Assembly: GCA_963691705.1 (NCBI GenBank)
Contig: OY829542.1
Coordinates: 39,418,579-39,482,578 of the forward strand
Direction of reading: 5' to 3'
DNA from: Viola odorata
Taxonomy: Eukaryota > Streptophyta > Magnoliopsida > Malpighiales > Violaceae
DNA length: 64,000 bases
A model generated the notes under the pieces. That model did not search any database and had not been told where the DNA came from. It worked only from the letters and a program-made list of their open reading frames with translations. Within the stretch, counting starts at the first letter, position 1; every line of letters begins with the position of its first letter. Shown piece by piece: positions 1-9,099 of the stretch. The position numbers and the translations under genes were made by a program.

Positions 1-417
1 AGCTGAGGAGAGACATTCTCGAACCCACTTCCTCCATCTTACGTCAAACCATATAATCTCTAAAACTCTATCAAGATAGTACTACCCGATTGAGTCGTAA
101 GCTTTTTGGAAACCAAGCTTAAGCATGAACCCCTTCTGGCGTCTTCTTTTCAAAGAATGGATCACTTCTGCCGCGAGTAAAGCACAATCAAGGGTTTGTT
201 TTTCACCAAGGAAACCAAGTTGCTCCTCACCAATGACCAAATCCATTACTGTGCGAATTCTCAGAACCATCACCTTTGCTATAATCTTATACAAGCTACA
301 CACTAGGGAGATAGGTCGAAACTCTCCTGGACGCTTTGGAATAAGAGTCATAAATGTGCTCCCGACACCACAAGGCATGACCCCTGAGATGAAAAAGTTT
401 CTAACTGTTTGAACCAC
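1..417 (-). pseudogene. LINE reverse transcriptase fragment
   Basis: About 111 residues are open from 417 down to 82. They show the LINE RT blocks around FRPISL (finger region), then KIIAKVM, an EEQLGF block and a KAYD block. In active non-LTR enzymes the last block has the catalytic aspartate of motif A in the form D-x-x-K-A-Y/F-D. Here the first aspartate is glycine (KLGFQKAYDS), so the catalytic residue is missing. The palm motif with the double aspartate would lie beyond the window. Inactive relic. Confidence 0.8.
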
Positions 418-782
418 ATCCTCACTATTGATTTGCCAAGCATTCTTGATAAATAGGAAATTAAATCCATCCAGCCTAGGAGCTCTATCACTACCACAAG
501 ACCAGACTGCAGACTTAATCTCCTCTAAATTCGGGATTTCCTATAAAAAAACTGACATGTTGAGAACTAAATTTTGCAAATCCTAAATCTGGCATTCGAG
601 GTTGGTTCCAATTATTAGAGCGAAATAAGTTGTTGAAGTAGGAAACCATGCCAGACTGGATCTATTCAGGGTTCGTGGTAGGGGTACTGTTCTAGACTAG
701 AGGAGCGTTGGTGAAGCTTACACACTGTATGGAAGAATTTGGTGTTTCGATCTCCGTCAATGCACCACCGCATTCTAGATTT

Positions 783-1288
783 CTATCGCCAAGTTGTTTC
801 CACCAGTCTGTGGTGAAAATCTAAATCAGACATGGTGCGTTTGTAAACAACTTCCTCTGAAACAGACCATGGCCGCAAGGTCCGAACCTCATCCAAAGCG
901 TTGAGTTTGGCTTCCAACTCTTTTAAATGCCAATCAACATTCCCAAAGTGCTCCTTATTCCAACTCTTCAAATTGTTTCTCAACAACCGAAACTTAGACA
1001 TAAATGGACAACCTTCACTTTGAGACTCGTTGATTTTCTTCCGATAATTTTCCACAACCAAAAGAAAACTGTCATGAGACCACCAAGCATCAAGAGTACA
1101 GAAGGGTTTAGGGCCCCAATCGATTTTATGCACACAACAAGCCAAAGCATGGTGATCAGATCCAATGTTTTCCATACTAAGTTTGAAAATTTATCCAACC
1201 ACCCTTGTTGAATAAAGATACGATCGGTATAACTTATACATATTGAGTTACGCCATGTAAACTTGCTTCCATGTAGTGGCAGTTCCAA
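783..1288 (-). pseudogene. LINE ORF2 segment between endonuclease and RT, frameshifted
   Basis: Two overlapping reverse-strand frames (1288-980 and 1175-783) encode the end of the endonuclease domain and the linker to RT. The block around SDHHAL in the second frame matches the endonuclease signature S-D-H in which the histidine is catalytic. The switch of frame near 1150-1180 shows a frameshift. The following helical, charged segment ending near YKRTMSDLDFHHRLVETTWR fits the pre-RT region of plant L1 elements. Confidence 0.65.
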
Positions 1289-1411
1289 TAGAGAGAAGAC
1301 ATTGATAATATTTTGTAGGCATCACATACCATCAGTAACTAAAATACGTTCTTCCATTCGCAAAATTTCATTGAAATCTTCTGCCAAGAGCCATGTATAC
1401 TCATCTTTTTT

Positions 1412-1793
1412 CTAACTAAATTCAACCACTTTAGTTAAAAGAGAAATCCTCATTCTTTCATCATTATAGGCGTAGATGTTTAAAACACCACACTGAAACC
1501 CATCGATTGTCCCCCGAATAGCTATGAATTTGTCTTCACAAACAACTGAATCTACGATAAAATGAGTAGAATCCCATAGGGTAATTATGCCACTGAAAGA
1601 CCCTGAGTCGGGATAGTGACCCAACGAATACCCGGTATGTTCCATAGCTTAGCTGTAAACATATCATCAACCACTTGCGCTTTTGTTTCCTGAAGACATA
1701 CAAAAATAACACCCATCTTTCTACATCATTTATTGATATTGATATGTTTGTTAGAGGATTTAGATCATCGCATGTTCCAAGATAATAATCCAA
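1412..1793 (-). pseudogene. LINE apurinic-type endonuclease fragment
   Basis: In the reverse frame just after 1740 the sequence reads VCLQETKA, the endonuclease block whose glutamate binds the metal. After a frame change it continues with SGIITLWDS and a segment ending VLNIYAYNDE, both typical of the middle of the APE-like endonuclease of plant L1 elements. The domain lies in two frames and contains stops, so no active enzyme can be made. Confidence 0.65.
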
Positions 1794-2077
1794 ACATGGA
1801 GAAGGGGGAAAGAAAACACCTAGAGGTTCAGTTGCGGACCATTTATGAGGTCCGCTTCCATTCTATCCTTGGTGAACATGTCCATAGCCCTCTAATCTGC
1901 CAGTACTAAGAAGTCATGTTTATCTCCTAATTTCCATGATATGTCTATCTCATGTCCTGAAACTTCAGAATTTACCACTCTTTTTAGACTTGTTTCCCCT
2001 AACTTAGTCTTCCTACATGACATGTTCACCTTAGACAGATCACATGGACTCTAGTCTATATCATGCTCTTCCTCATC

Positions 2078-2732
2078 TTAATCTCCTTGAATGAATGTAG
2101 AGGTACTGTCAATTTTACCATCCCAATCATCCATCTCAAAGGAAAGATCATTACCTAAGGGTTCCCTCCACACAATGGATCCTAAGTTCCTTGTCCCCCA
2201 AACTAACAACCACATGGGAATTAATTGTCTCATTCCGGTCAACCATGAGTAGGATACAGGCAAAATCCAATCATTTCATGTTAGAGGTTGTAGCATCCTC
2301 AAAAATAAAAGAGCCAGGGAGATTACTAATAATGGTAAAATTAGCAGTACCCTATGGGAGAAGTGGAATTTCAAAGCAGCGAACCCATACTAATCTCCCG
2401 TTCAAGTGGAATTTTTCGGACCAAGGAATCACATGGACAAACAAATCATTAAACACCTTTGTGCATTTTTTGAGAGCAAAGGTCTTTTGGTCATGAGACG
2501 AAAAGTCGAGTAAGACATTCAAACCCCCCATCATACGTGCAATGCAAGGAACTTTTGCTGCCGCGAGCATTTCCTGTGCTGTCACGACCATATCCAGGCT
2601 CTTAGTAGTACCCATCATACACACACTTAACCAATCTTTACTACCCTCAATCACCTTCAACTTGTTGTAAAAATGAGATATTACAAAAGTTTTACATTTT
2701 GGTCCCAAAAAAATTATCTTAAATACAAACAA
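2078..2732 (-). pseudogene. LINE ORF1-like segment (DUF4283-type)
   Basis: The reverse-strand frame 2732-2352 encodes 126 residues with the pattern of the DUF4283 domain found in plant L1 ORF1 proteins and related zinc-knuckle proteins. It has a hydrophobic strand around MMGGLNVLLDFSSHDQK followed by W-S-E-K and a G-R-L-V-W-V block. A second frame, 2263-2078, holds a shorter low-similarity remnant. The match is by eye only. Its position just 5' of the endonuclease supports ORF1 identity. Confidence 0.5.
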
Positions 2733-2938
2733 CTATATTTTGAATCAGTCAACATTGTTTATAACCACCACAATCAAAACCGAAAATCCTCTCCATAATG
2801 GAAAAAACCTAAAATCATATCCCACTTAAAGTCGAAGATTTGGCTCTAACGGAAATATTTTTTAAACTACCTTATATCTCCGAGTCTATAAATATGTGAT
2901 ATCATTCTTCTTTTGAGACACAACTTAATACACCAAAT
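2733..2938. other. Junction between LINE and gypsy element, no gene seen
   Basis: This stretch is AT-rich and has no open frame of note. A TATA-like CTATAAATA at about 2885 precedes the start of the gypsy gag frame. The sequence does not resemble the 3' LTR region of the same gypsy element at 24564-25230, so it is not an obvious 5' LTR. The exact border of the two elements is not resolved. Confidence 0.4.
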
Positions 2939-3804
2939 GTGATCATTCTACTTCTAGGTTACTATCAATTTTATTCTTGTTGTTCTACTACCACTCCACC
3001 GATTGCTACATCTATCCCTCATTACTCCCAAACTATTAATCCCAATAACGCAAGACATGTATACGGGATACCTCCCAAAGCAGAGACGGCGGATGGTGTG
3101 ATTGGGGGATCGGCAGGAGGATTTATTGGTGGAGGAGAAGACGATGGCTTGTGGTTTACTACTGGACCTATAAGGACCGAAGCCAATCGGCCACGTAAGC
3201 AGCAACACGAGGCCTATGTGCACGCAGCATGGGTCGAGTGCCGAGCGCCTTAAGCGCAAAGGTTTGAGGAGCCTGAGTTTGAGGAGTTTGACCACGATGG
3301 GCGTGACCAAGCTTATGAGCGGCAACCTAGGCGTAAGGAGAGGGTTGACTCCAACTTGAGCAACATTAAGATGAAGATCCCATCCTTTGATGGCAAGGAT
3401 GATTCGGACGCTTACTTGATATGGGAAAGGAAGATGGAGCTAGTCTTTCTTTGCCACAATTACTCGGAGGATAAAAAGGTCAAGTTGGCCTCAGTTGAGT
3501 TTAGTGGATATGCACTGCATTGGTGGGATAACATAAACAAGACAAGAGCGAGAGTCCAAGCTGGGCCTATTGAGAGTTTGGAACAAATGACAAGTTTAAT
3601 GAGGCAGTGGTTTGTGCCCTCTTACTTTCAGCGCGATCTACACCAACGACTACAGACCATGACTCAAGGCAGTAGAAGCGTGAGTGAGTACCTCAATGAC
3701 ATGGAGATAGCGCTGGCTAGAGCGCAAGTGGTTGAGGAGGAAGAAGCTACTATGGCGCAATTCCTTAACGGCCTCCACCGAGAGATAGCTAATGCGATAG
3801 AACT
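2939..3804 (+). pseudogene. Gypsy gag, 5' part (capsid domain)
   Basis: The frame reads from 2939 through a TAA at 3251-3253 and on to the insertion point at 3804. The region 3356-3804 carries the retrotransposon gag domain, with MKIPSFDGKDD, YLIWERKME, ALHWWDNI and the block QFLNGLHREIANAIEL. Gag forms the virus-like particle of the element. The stop lies where a CAA glutamine codon would fit. The frame is cut by the nested Tat element inside codons that continue at 18647 with LMHYTTLQDM. The residues just before 3356 (RFEEPEFEEFDHDGRD) are in the same frame, so the true start lies well upstream of the methionine at 3356-3378. Confidence 0.8.
3800..3804. repeat. Target-site duplication GAACT, left copy
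   Basis: GAACT at 3800-3804 is repeated exactly at 18642-18646, immediately outside the TGATAA..TTATCA ends of the Tat element. In each case it is part of the host gag codons for glutamate-leucine. A 5-bp duplication is usual for Ty3/gypsy integrase. Confidence 0.95.
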
Positions 3805-4376
3805 TGATAATAATTTGTCTTCTGCCGAAGGATGTATGGCGGAGCAGCTCTTCTCAGATCAGTGTGCGCGACGGTCCTCAGTACCTGCAATGCGCCGGAG
3901 GGGGTCTCCGGCGGAAACACTCTGATTCTTAAGTCAGTAGGTGTACTGAAATTGGCAGAGTTTTGGTCAGTCAAGTACGCTTACCTGCCTCCTTTGTGGG
4001 GGAGGTATTTATAGAAGAAAGGGGGCGTTCCCGCCCGAGTAAACGGGTACGGAGCTATCGCTCACGTTAGGGTATGTGGTTCGCCCTTATCAGGATACGC
4101 TACCTTGGCGGTAGGTGTGTAGGTAGATATTGCCACGGTAGGATAATGGCTGGAGCGTTAATCCTGACGCGTGGTTTCCTCTGGGGGTGAGATAACTCCT
4201 TGAGCCAAGCATGAGGTCCGTGAGAGGAGCCGGTAGGGCCCCGTTAGCCTTTGTAGCGTTAGCCTTTGGGGAAGGTAGCAGTCTTGTCCCTACCGTGGTG
4301 GTGCGAAACAGTAGCTATGCCTCTTCCCTCCGAGTGATAGACGAAAATACCCTTTCTTTTAGGTGAATTGTTATCA
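3805..4376 (-). repeat. 3' LTR of Tat element (572 bp, complete)
   Basis: The repeat starts TGATAATAATTTG and ends GAATTGTTATCA, giving the TG..CA ends expected of an LTR. Positions 3978-4376 match 18243-18641 with six substitutions, five of them transitions. The first 173 bp (3805-3977), which are the U5 end in element orientation, have no counterpart in the right-hand LTR. They contain a GC-rich inverted repeat around CCGGAGGGGGTCTCCGG near 3893-3914. Confidence 0.92.
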
Positions 4377-4503
4377 TAAGCCCAACTGAAAATGAGCCCG
4401 AGTGTTTACCAAGGGCTAACGTTCCTTCTCTTACGGAGAGTCCCTCTAAGTACCGGGGCGGTTTTGCCTCAGAAGATGGTCCCGACGGCTTTTTTGTCAG
4501 AAT

Positions 4504-4511
4504 CTATAAAT
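4504..4511 (+). promoter_or_regulatory. TATA-like box before antisense ORF a
   Basis: CTATAAAT lies about 60 bp before the ATG at 4572, a distance that leaves room for a short 5' leader. It is read on the forward strand, opposite to the retroelement, and suggests that the antisense gene has its own promoter next to the 3' LTR. No transcription data are available here. Confidence 0.4.
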
Positions 4512-4571
4512 CAGAGGTTTCTCTGTGCCAGTTTCTTCGTATTTTCACGTTCTTTCTTTTCATATTTCGTC

Positions 4572-4955
4572 ATGGATGAACTGACTCGCAATTTCCTGAT
4601 CTCTAAAACTCTGACCCTGAAGAATCTTACTGAGGGTGACATCGGCTTCCTGGAGAGGATGATCACCAAGACCTCCGAGGATGTCCTGGAGTTGCAGGGG
4701 GTGCTAACCCCTATTCTGTCTAGACAGCTGGGAATAACTCTGGAGGATTTTAATCCCCTAGAGAGTTTGGCGAAACTGGCCACTGTCAGTGCTCACCTTG
4801 ATGTGGTGGCCTTGATGCTGCAGCAGAGGAAAGATCTGCTGGCCTGCTGCCTAAAGGGCATGAGAGCTTGCTCTTCCGAACTGACCTCCGTCGCTGACAC
4901 TTTAAGGGAGGTTCCCGTTGTGCCAGGGGAAGATGATGCGGGGTCCAATATCTGA
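4572..4955 (+). CDS. Antisense ORF a of Tat element, unknown 127-aa protein
   Basis: I do not recognise this protein. The ATG at 4572 is chosen because a TATA-like box and a leader precede it; the frame is open further upstream to 4392 but that part is atypical. The product is mostly helical by composition, begins MDELTRNFL, has heptad-like leucines through its first 100 residues, a run MLQQRKDLLACC, and an acidic end. It lies directly after the 3' LTR, on the strand opposite to gag-pol, the place where Tat elements carry extra ORFs. It has no stop or frameshift, unlike the neighbouring antisense genes. It may be an accessory protein of the element, but its function is unknown. Confidence 0.5.
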   Translation: MDELTRNFLISKTLTLKNLTEGDIGFLERMITKTSEDVLELQGVLTPILSRQLGITLEDFNPLESLAKLATVSAHLDVVALMLQQRKDLLACCLKGMRACSSELTSVADTLREVPVVPGEDDAGSNI

Positions 4956-5370
4956 CCGCTGGCTTCGCTTCTTCTCGTTGTTTTTCTTATGTTTCTTGTA
5001 CATATTTGAACGCTAAGGCCACCTGGCCCTAAATAAATAACTGTGTCTGCTTTTTCTCAAGTCTTCTCTCTTTTCTTGCTTGGTTGCTTGCTTTATTGGT
5101 TGGAAATATTTGTCATGAGCCCAACTGAAAATGGGTCTTCCTCGGGACATTGTATTGCAGTGGTCGTGTTCCGAGAATTAGCAATGAATGCTCTGTCTTG
5201 ACTGTTACAGGGCCGTCTTTTCAGTGGCAGGTGGTTGGGCGGTTCTTTGGTGCCCTTTGATTGGTGCGTTCATCGAGCAGATGCGCCTATGACGGATCGG
5301 ATTCTGCAATTGCAGTTATTTTTCCCAAGCGTCTTAATTGATTTTTCAGGGATTGAAGTGCTTACTCGGC
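4956..5370. other. Spacer between antisense ORFs a and b
   Basis: No gene is seen. The motif GAGCCCAACTGAAAATG, found beside the LTR at 4377-4395 in a near-identical form, occurs again at 5116-5132, so this spacer contains a short duplication of the LTR-adjacent sequence. AATAAATAA near 5031 could serve as a polyadenylation signal for ORF a. Confidence 0.4.
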
Positions 5371-5377
5371 TATATAA
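5371..5377 (+). promoter_or_regulatory. TATA box before antisense ORF b
   Basis: TATATAA followed by GGG lies 73 bp before the ATG at 5444 and 100 bp before the one at 5471. Together with the box at 4504-4511 it suggests separate forward-strand promoters for the antisense frames. Confidence 0.45.
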
Positions 5378-5443
5378 GGGAGTTTGGTTTCCCTTTCCTG
5401 TTCATCTTCATCCTTTTCCTTCTTTTTTGCTTTTGCAGGTGAC

Positions 5444-5866
5444 ATGGTAGATTTTTATTTCTTAAGTTCCATGGATTGCGACTCCTTGCCGACTCCCCTG
5501 ACTTCGCCGGACTCAGATCATCCCCCTCCTTCGCCACCATGGAGGCCTCCGGTCCGCCGAAAGGGTCGTAAGAGACAGGGGAAAAGGACTTCCAAGACGC
5601 CCTTCGCGACTTTGACTTCTTCTGGTTCTGCTGTCCAAGAGGGAGGCAAACGCTTTCCTTCCCCTGATTGTTCGCTGAATGAGGCTTTTCCCACCCATGC
5701 TGGTGCGGGGTTGGTAGATTCGAGTGCCAAAGGAAAATCATTCCCGTCAAGGTCCTGCCCAGAAAGGGAGGCAGACCAGCCGGTCCCGAATGCTGACGGG
5801 AAGATGCCATTCCTTGATGATGACGGGGTTTATCACCATGGCATTTACTGGCCTGATGAGGATTAG
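5444..5866 (+). CDS. Antisense ORF b of Tat element, small basic/proline-rich protein
   Basis: I do not recognise this protein. It is 140 residues from 5444, or 131 from the ATG at 5471, which sits in a better context (TTCCATGGA). It has a proline- and serine-rich start, then a strongly basic run PPVRRKGRKRQGKR that looks like a nuclear-localisation or nucleic-acid-binding segment at residues 27-40. A low-complexity middle follows, and an acidic and aromatic end, GIYWPDED. The frame is intact. A 3' splice-site-like TTTTGCAG lies at 5432-5439, so the leader may be spliced. It is the second of four antisense frames between integrase and the 3' LTR. Confidence 0.45.
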   Translation: MVDFYFLSSMDCDSLPTPLTSPDSDHPPPSPPWRPPVRRKGRKRQGKRTSKTPFATLTSSGSAVQEGGKRFPSPDCSLNEAFPTHAGAGLVDSSAKGKSFPSRSCPEREADQPVPNADGKMPFLDDDGVYHHGIYWPDED

Positions 5867-6362
5867 CCGTTTTGCATTGTACCCGCCTATTGGCGTTTTA
5901 TGAATAAAATGATGTTTTCTGCCTTTTCAATTTTGTCGTTATTTCCGTTAGCCTGCTGGTTCTTGGTGATAGCTAACGCAAGCGGTGGGCCTGACTGAGG
6001 CAATCGCTTCGCGGTTACTCTGACTGGGTCAATACTGTCTCGCCCTTTTGGGGAGTCTCGACGAATAACTTCTCTTTTTTCAAATTTCTTTAATGCGCTT
6101 CCACGTGGCCAACTTCTTTTACACGCGTCTTCGCCCGATTGGTGACTCAATTAATGCGGTGGCATTTTTATCCTTTAAGAAGGGCCATTCTCCAATTTCT
6201 CAAAACTTTTGCCCTCACTTCGAATTTTCCTTTTTGTCTTCCTTCGTCTTCTTCTCCGAATACCTTTTCGGCCGCCCGTCACTGTCCGCCGATTTCTCTG
6301 CGATTCTTCTCCTTTAAGGTATCAATTCGTCCCTTCTCAGATTTCCTTTTTGTTGGTTTGCT
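5867..6362. other. Spacer and leader before antisense gene c
   Basis: AATAAAATG at 5902-5910 could end transcripts of ORF b. The second half is pyrimidine-rich, typical of a plant 5' leader. CTTTAAGGTATC at 6313-6324 looks like a 5' splice site. No clear TATA box is seen; TTTTTATCC near 6165 is the best candidate. Several GCTAACG or CGTTAGC words occur here (5946, 5973). Confidence 0.4.
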
Positions 6363-8482
6363 ATGGCTAGGAATAGACCTCGCCAAATTATCTCTAGGCC
6401 CATGGATCCCGAGGTCGCCCAATCACCGAGTATTTTTACCTGCGATGTGGTTCTGAAAGCCGAATTGGAGGAACATGGTATTACCTTTCCTCCTGGGCAT
6501 GAGCCTTCTATACCCGGAAGTGATATGCGGCTTCATAATCCAGGGTGGGGCCACAGTAGGCTTTTTTATTTTAAAATGTTCCTTTATGGTTTCCGCTTTC
6601 CCGTTCATGAGTCGATACTAACTCTGCTGCGGGAGTATAGCCTTAATCCTGCCCAAATAACTCCTTCCTCTTGGTGTGCAGTTTATGCTTTTCTTCGCGC
6701 TTGCGAGTTGAAGAACATTTTTACCCCATCTATCAATTTGTTTCGCAAATTCTTTAGCATGATTTGCTACAATTGTTTAATCGAGATTACTCCCCGGTGG
6801 GATGATGCGCTCGTGCAGTCGTTTTGGCAACATTTTCACGGCTTCAAGAATGGTGTAGCTGATTGGAAGAGCAACTTCTTTGTTCTGGAGCTACCGTCAC
6901 GTTTGTGGCGTATCAATTTCAATCAGGAACTAATAGGTCCCGTTTGGACAAATCCCGCGATTTTGTCCAGAACTGAGTTGGACCAGGCTAACGCTTTGTT
7001 AGACGAGAATACTCACTACCGTATTCGTGCCTTTGCTCTGTTCAAGCCTCTGGAAGAGTGCGTTATGGGTGAGCCTATTTCTTTCCATATTTTCTTTTCT
7101 TTGGTCCTCGCACGCTTTGTTTGCTATAAGAAGCTAACGGTTGATTCCCAGGTGACGCTGGTACTCCTCTGAACGTAATACCGCTTCAAACTTTACCGGC
7201 CTCGCCTTCGGCCGAGGGCTCAAGTCGGGGTGGCGTTCCTCCTTCGAGGAAGAGAACTAAAACAGTTGCCCGGGGAGGGCGAAGGCCCGTTAGCTCTGTG
7301 CGAACTTCTCGTTTTGTGGAAAATTGGCTACCGGAGCGTCGCACGGGGACGGACTCTAGGCCTGTCGCAACGACGGTACTTACTAGCGATGATGAGGATG
7401 CGGATGCTAAGTCAGACCTTTGCCACGCTTCTTCCCTTGCTGCTTCCCAGCGTCGGAAAAAACTTCGAGTGGCCACTAACGGACAAGCTACCGGGGCATC
7501 TCCTGTGGATGTGGCAACTGTTTCTACGCCTGCTGTTTTGTCTGAGGCGGGCGCCTCTCATCCAACGGAAGCCGCTGAGGCGTTGGGAAAAACTTGTTCT
7601 ACTGAGGGAGAGGCCCTACCGATGGAATGTCCTCCTCCCATGGCTGACACTCCCGATTCTCCGATTGCTCATTGTATTCCTGACGTAGTGGTCACGCCTC
7701 CTGTGGCGGATTCGACTGCTGAGCTACCGCCTAAGGTTACTCCGCAACTGTTTTTTACTCCTTTCAAGAGTATTTTTCCTCAGGGCTCTTCTCCGCCTCC
7801 CTCAATCAATCTTGGTCCTGATGGGGTCCCGGCCTACAGTATGAATCTTGCAGGGTTTTGCTTTGATGCCCTTCGCGCTGTCGGGGTTCCCCAACCTTTT
7901 TCTCGAGATGATTTTACTGCACCCTTGATAGGGGAGATGCTGAGTTCCAAAAAGGAGAAAGAGGAATTCCTTTAACTCCCTCCCTCGGCACGCTTTCGCC
8001 ATGTTCTGAATGATTCTCTGGACTTCTTCCGCCATCTGAATTATCAATTCGAAATTCAAGATCGCGAGTCACGTAATTTTTCCAGCGCATTGTGCGTTGC
8101 AAGGGTGTAGCTTGAGAAGGCGGTGGAGCATTCTAGGTTGCTGACGCACCTCTGTGAATCGTCCCAAACGGAATTGGACAGAGAAAAATCTATCGGGAAA
8201 GCCAAGATAGAAGTTCTGGAGGCGGAATTGGCGCTAGAAAAGAAGAAAAATCTCTTTCTCCGCGAAGAGATACTTGCTCGAGATGAGGGGTCTGCTAGGG
8301 CGTCATTAAAGGAAGAGTTATGGAGGAAGAGGGTTCTGGAGGCCTTCATTTCTGGATTTGCGTCCCATTTCAAAGGTAACCCCTCAGATCCAGCCCAGGT
8401 AGCTGATTACATCTCTATCGTGATGGGTGAGATTAGCAAAGGTGACAACGGTTCTTCTGGCCCTTCGGGGGAGAAAGTCTAA
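6363..8482 (+). pseudogene. Antisense gene c: PF04195 putative gypsy-type transposase-domain protein, two stops
   Basis: Exon 1 (6363-7068) and exon 2 (7152-8482) join across a GTGAGC..CAG intron into 679 codons in one frame, interrupted by TAA at 7973-7975 and TAG at 8108-8110. Residues about 60-170 match the PF04195 pattern: a GFRFPVH block, LNPAQITPSSW, then FLRACELKNIFTPS and a short ITPRW strand. The middle is basic then proline/serine-rich (RKRTK.., many PP). The end (8111-8482) is a coiled coil around EKSIGKAKIEVLEAELALEK. Such proteins are known only as antisense ORFs of Tat-like gypsy elements, and the function is unproven. Both stops could come from CAA and CAG by C-to-T change. Gene d at 9100 is its diverged sister. 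Confidence 0.8.
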
Positions 8483-9099
8483 CGCTAGCGATGGTGCCTG
8501 GGCCTTTCCTTGTTTTTCTTGTTGTTGTCTCTTCTTTTGTTATTTCTTGAAAACCATTCGAGCATTGTTTCTCTTGTAATAATGCTAACACTTTGTATCC
8601 TTTGTCGTACTGTATGATATTACCGTTTATTCCTTCTTTATCTTCTTTGTATCATCGCGCCATTTGGCAAGGCCAGCGCTACTTTTTATGTTTTTTAATC
8701 AATCCCTCTGTCCCTCATTTAATGCGACTTGAAGGGTAATGATGAAAGAAGACACGTGTCCTTCCACAGAGAGGCGTTTGGAGCAAGCGTCTCCTAGGGA
8801 GTTGCGAATGCAGAAGCGTTTCGTCCTTATTTCAAATTTGCACCTTCTGGCGCGTGCCTTTCTTTATGACGCGCTGCTTCGCCACGTGTCTGCTGCTGAC
8901 TGGTCGCCCTTTCAGGGTTATATCTATTGTTTCTTCTACCCCTTTTTCTTTTTCCATCTTTCCCTTATACGCTATTGTGTCTTTGGATAAATACTTTGCG
9001 CTGCCCTCTCTTTCTGGTTCAAGACTCCTCGCATTCTCTTTCACGAAGGTATAAGGTACACGTCCTTTTTCTTTTCTCTTTGTTTCTTCCTTGTTAGCC
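8483..9099. other. Intergenic spacer and promoter region of antisense gene d
   Basis: No gene is seen. GGATAAATAC at 8985-8994 is a TATA-like box about 106 bp before the ATG at 9100. A possible leader intron runs from GAAGGTATAAG (9045-9055) to TTGTTAG at 9097, directly before CCATGG. This layout, a small leader intron ending at the start codon, resembles the region before gene c. Confidence 0.4.

Larger units (their letters stand above)
1..2732 (-). mobile_element. Degenerate L1-type LINE, runs off left edge
   Basis: Read on the reverse strand, the window shows in order an ORF1-like segment (2732-2078), an endonuclease segment (1793-1412), a linker (1288-783) and a reverse transcriptase segment (417 to the left edge). 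This is the plant L1 order ORF1, EN, RT. Every segment is in a different or interrupted frame, so there are many frameshifts and stops and the copy is old and inactive. No poly(A) tail or target-site duplication can be seen because the 3' end lies outside the window. The 5' end is near 2740 or slightly beyond and is not defined. Confidence 0.8.

Noticed and set aside
2740..2938. Possible 5' LTR of the outer gypsy element
   Set aside because: It has a TATA-like site but no similarity to the 3' region at 24564-25230.
7186..7476. Reverse-strand frame overlapping antisense gene c
   Set aside because: The forward frame continues across a proper intron and matches gene d in structure. The reverse frame is its shadow.
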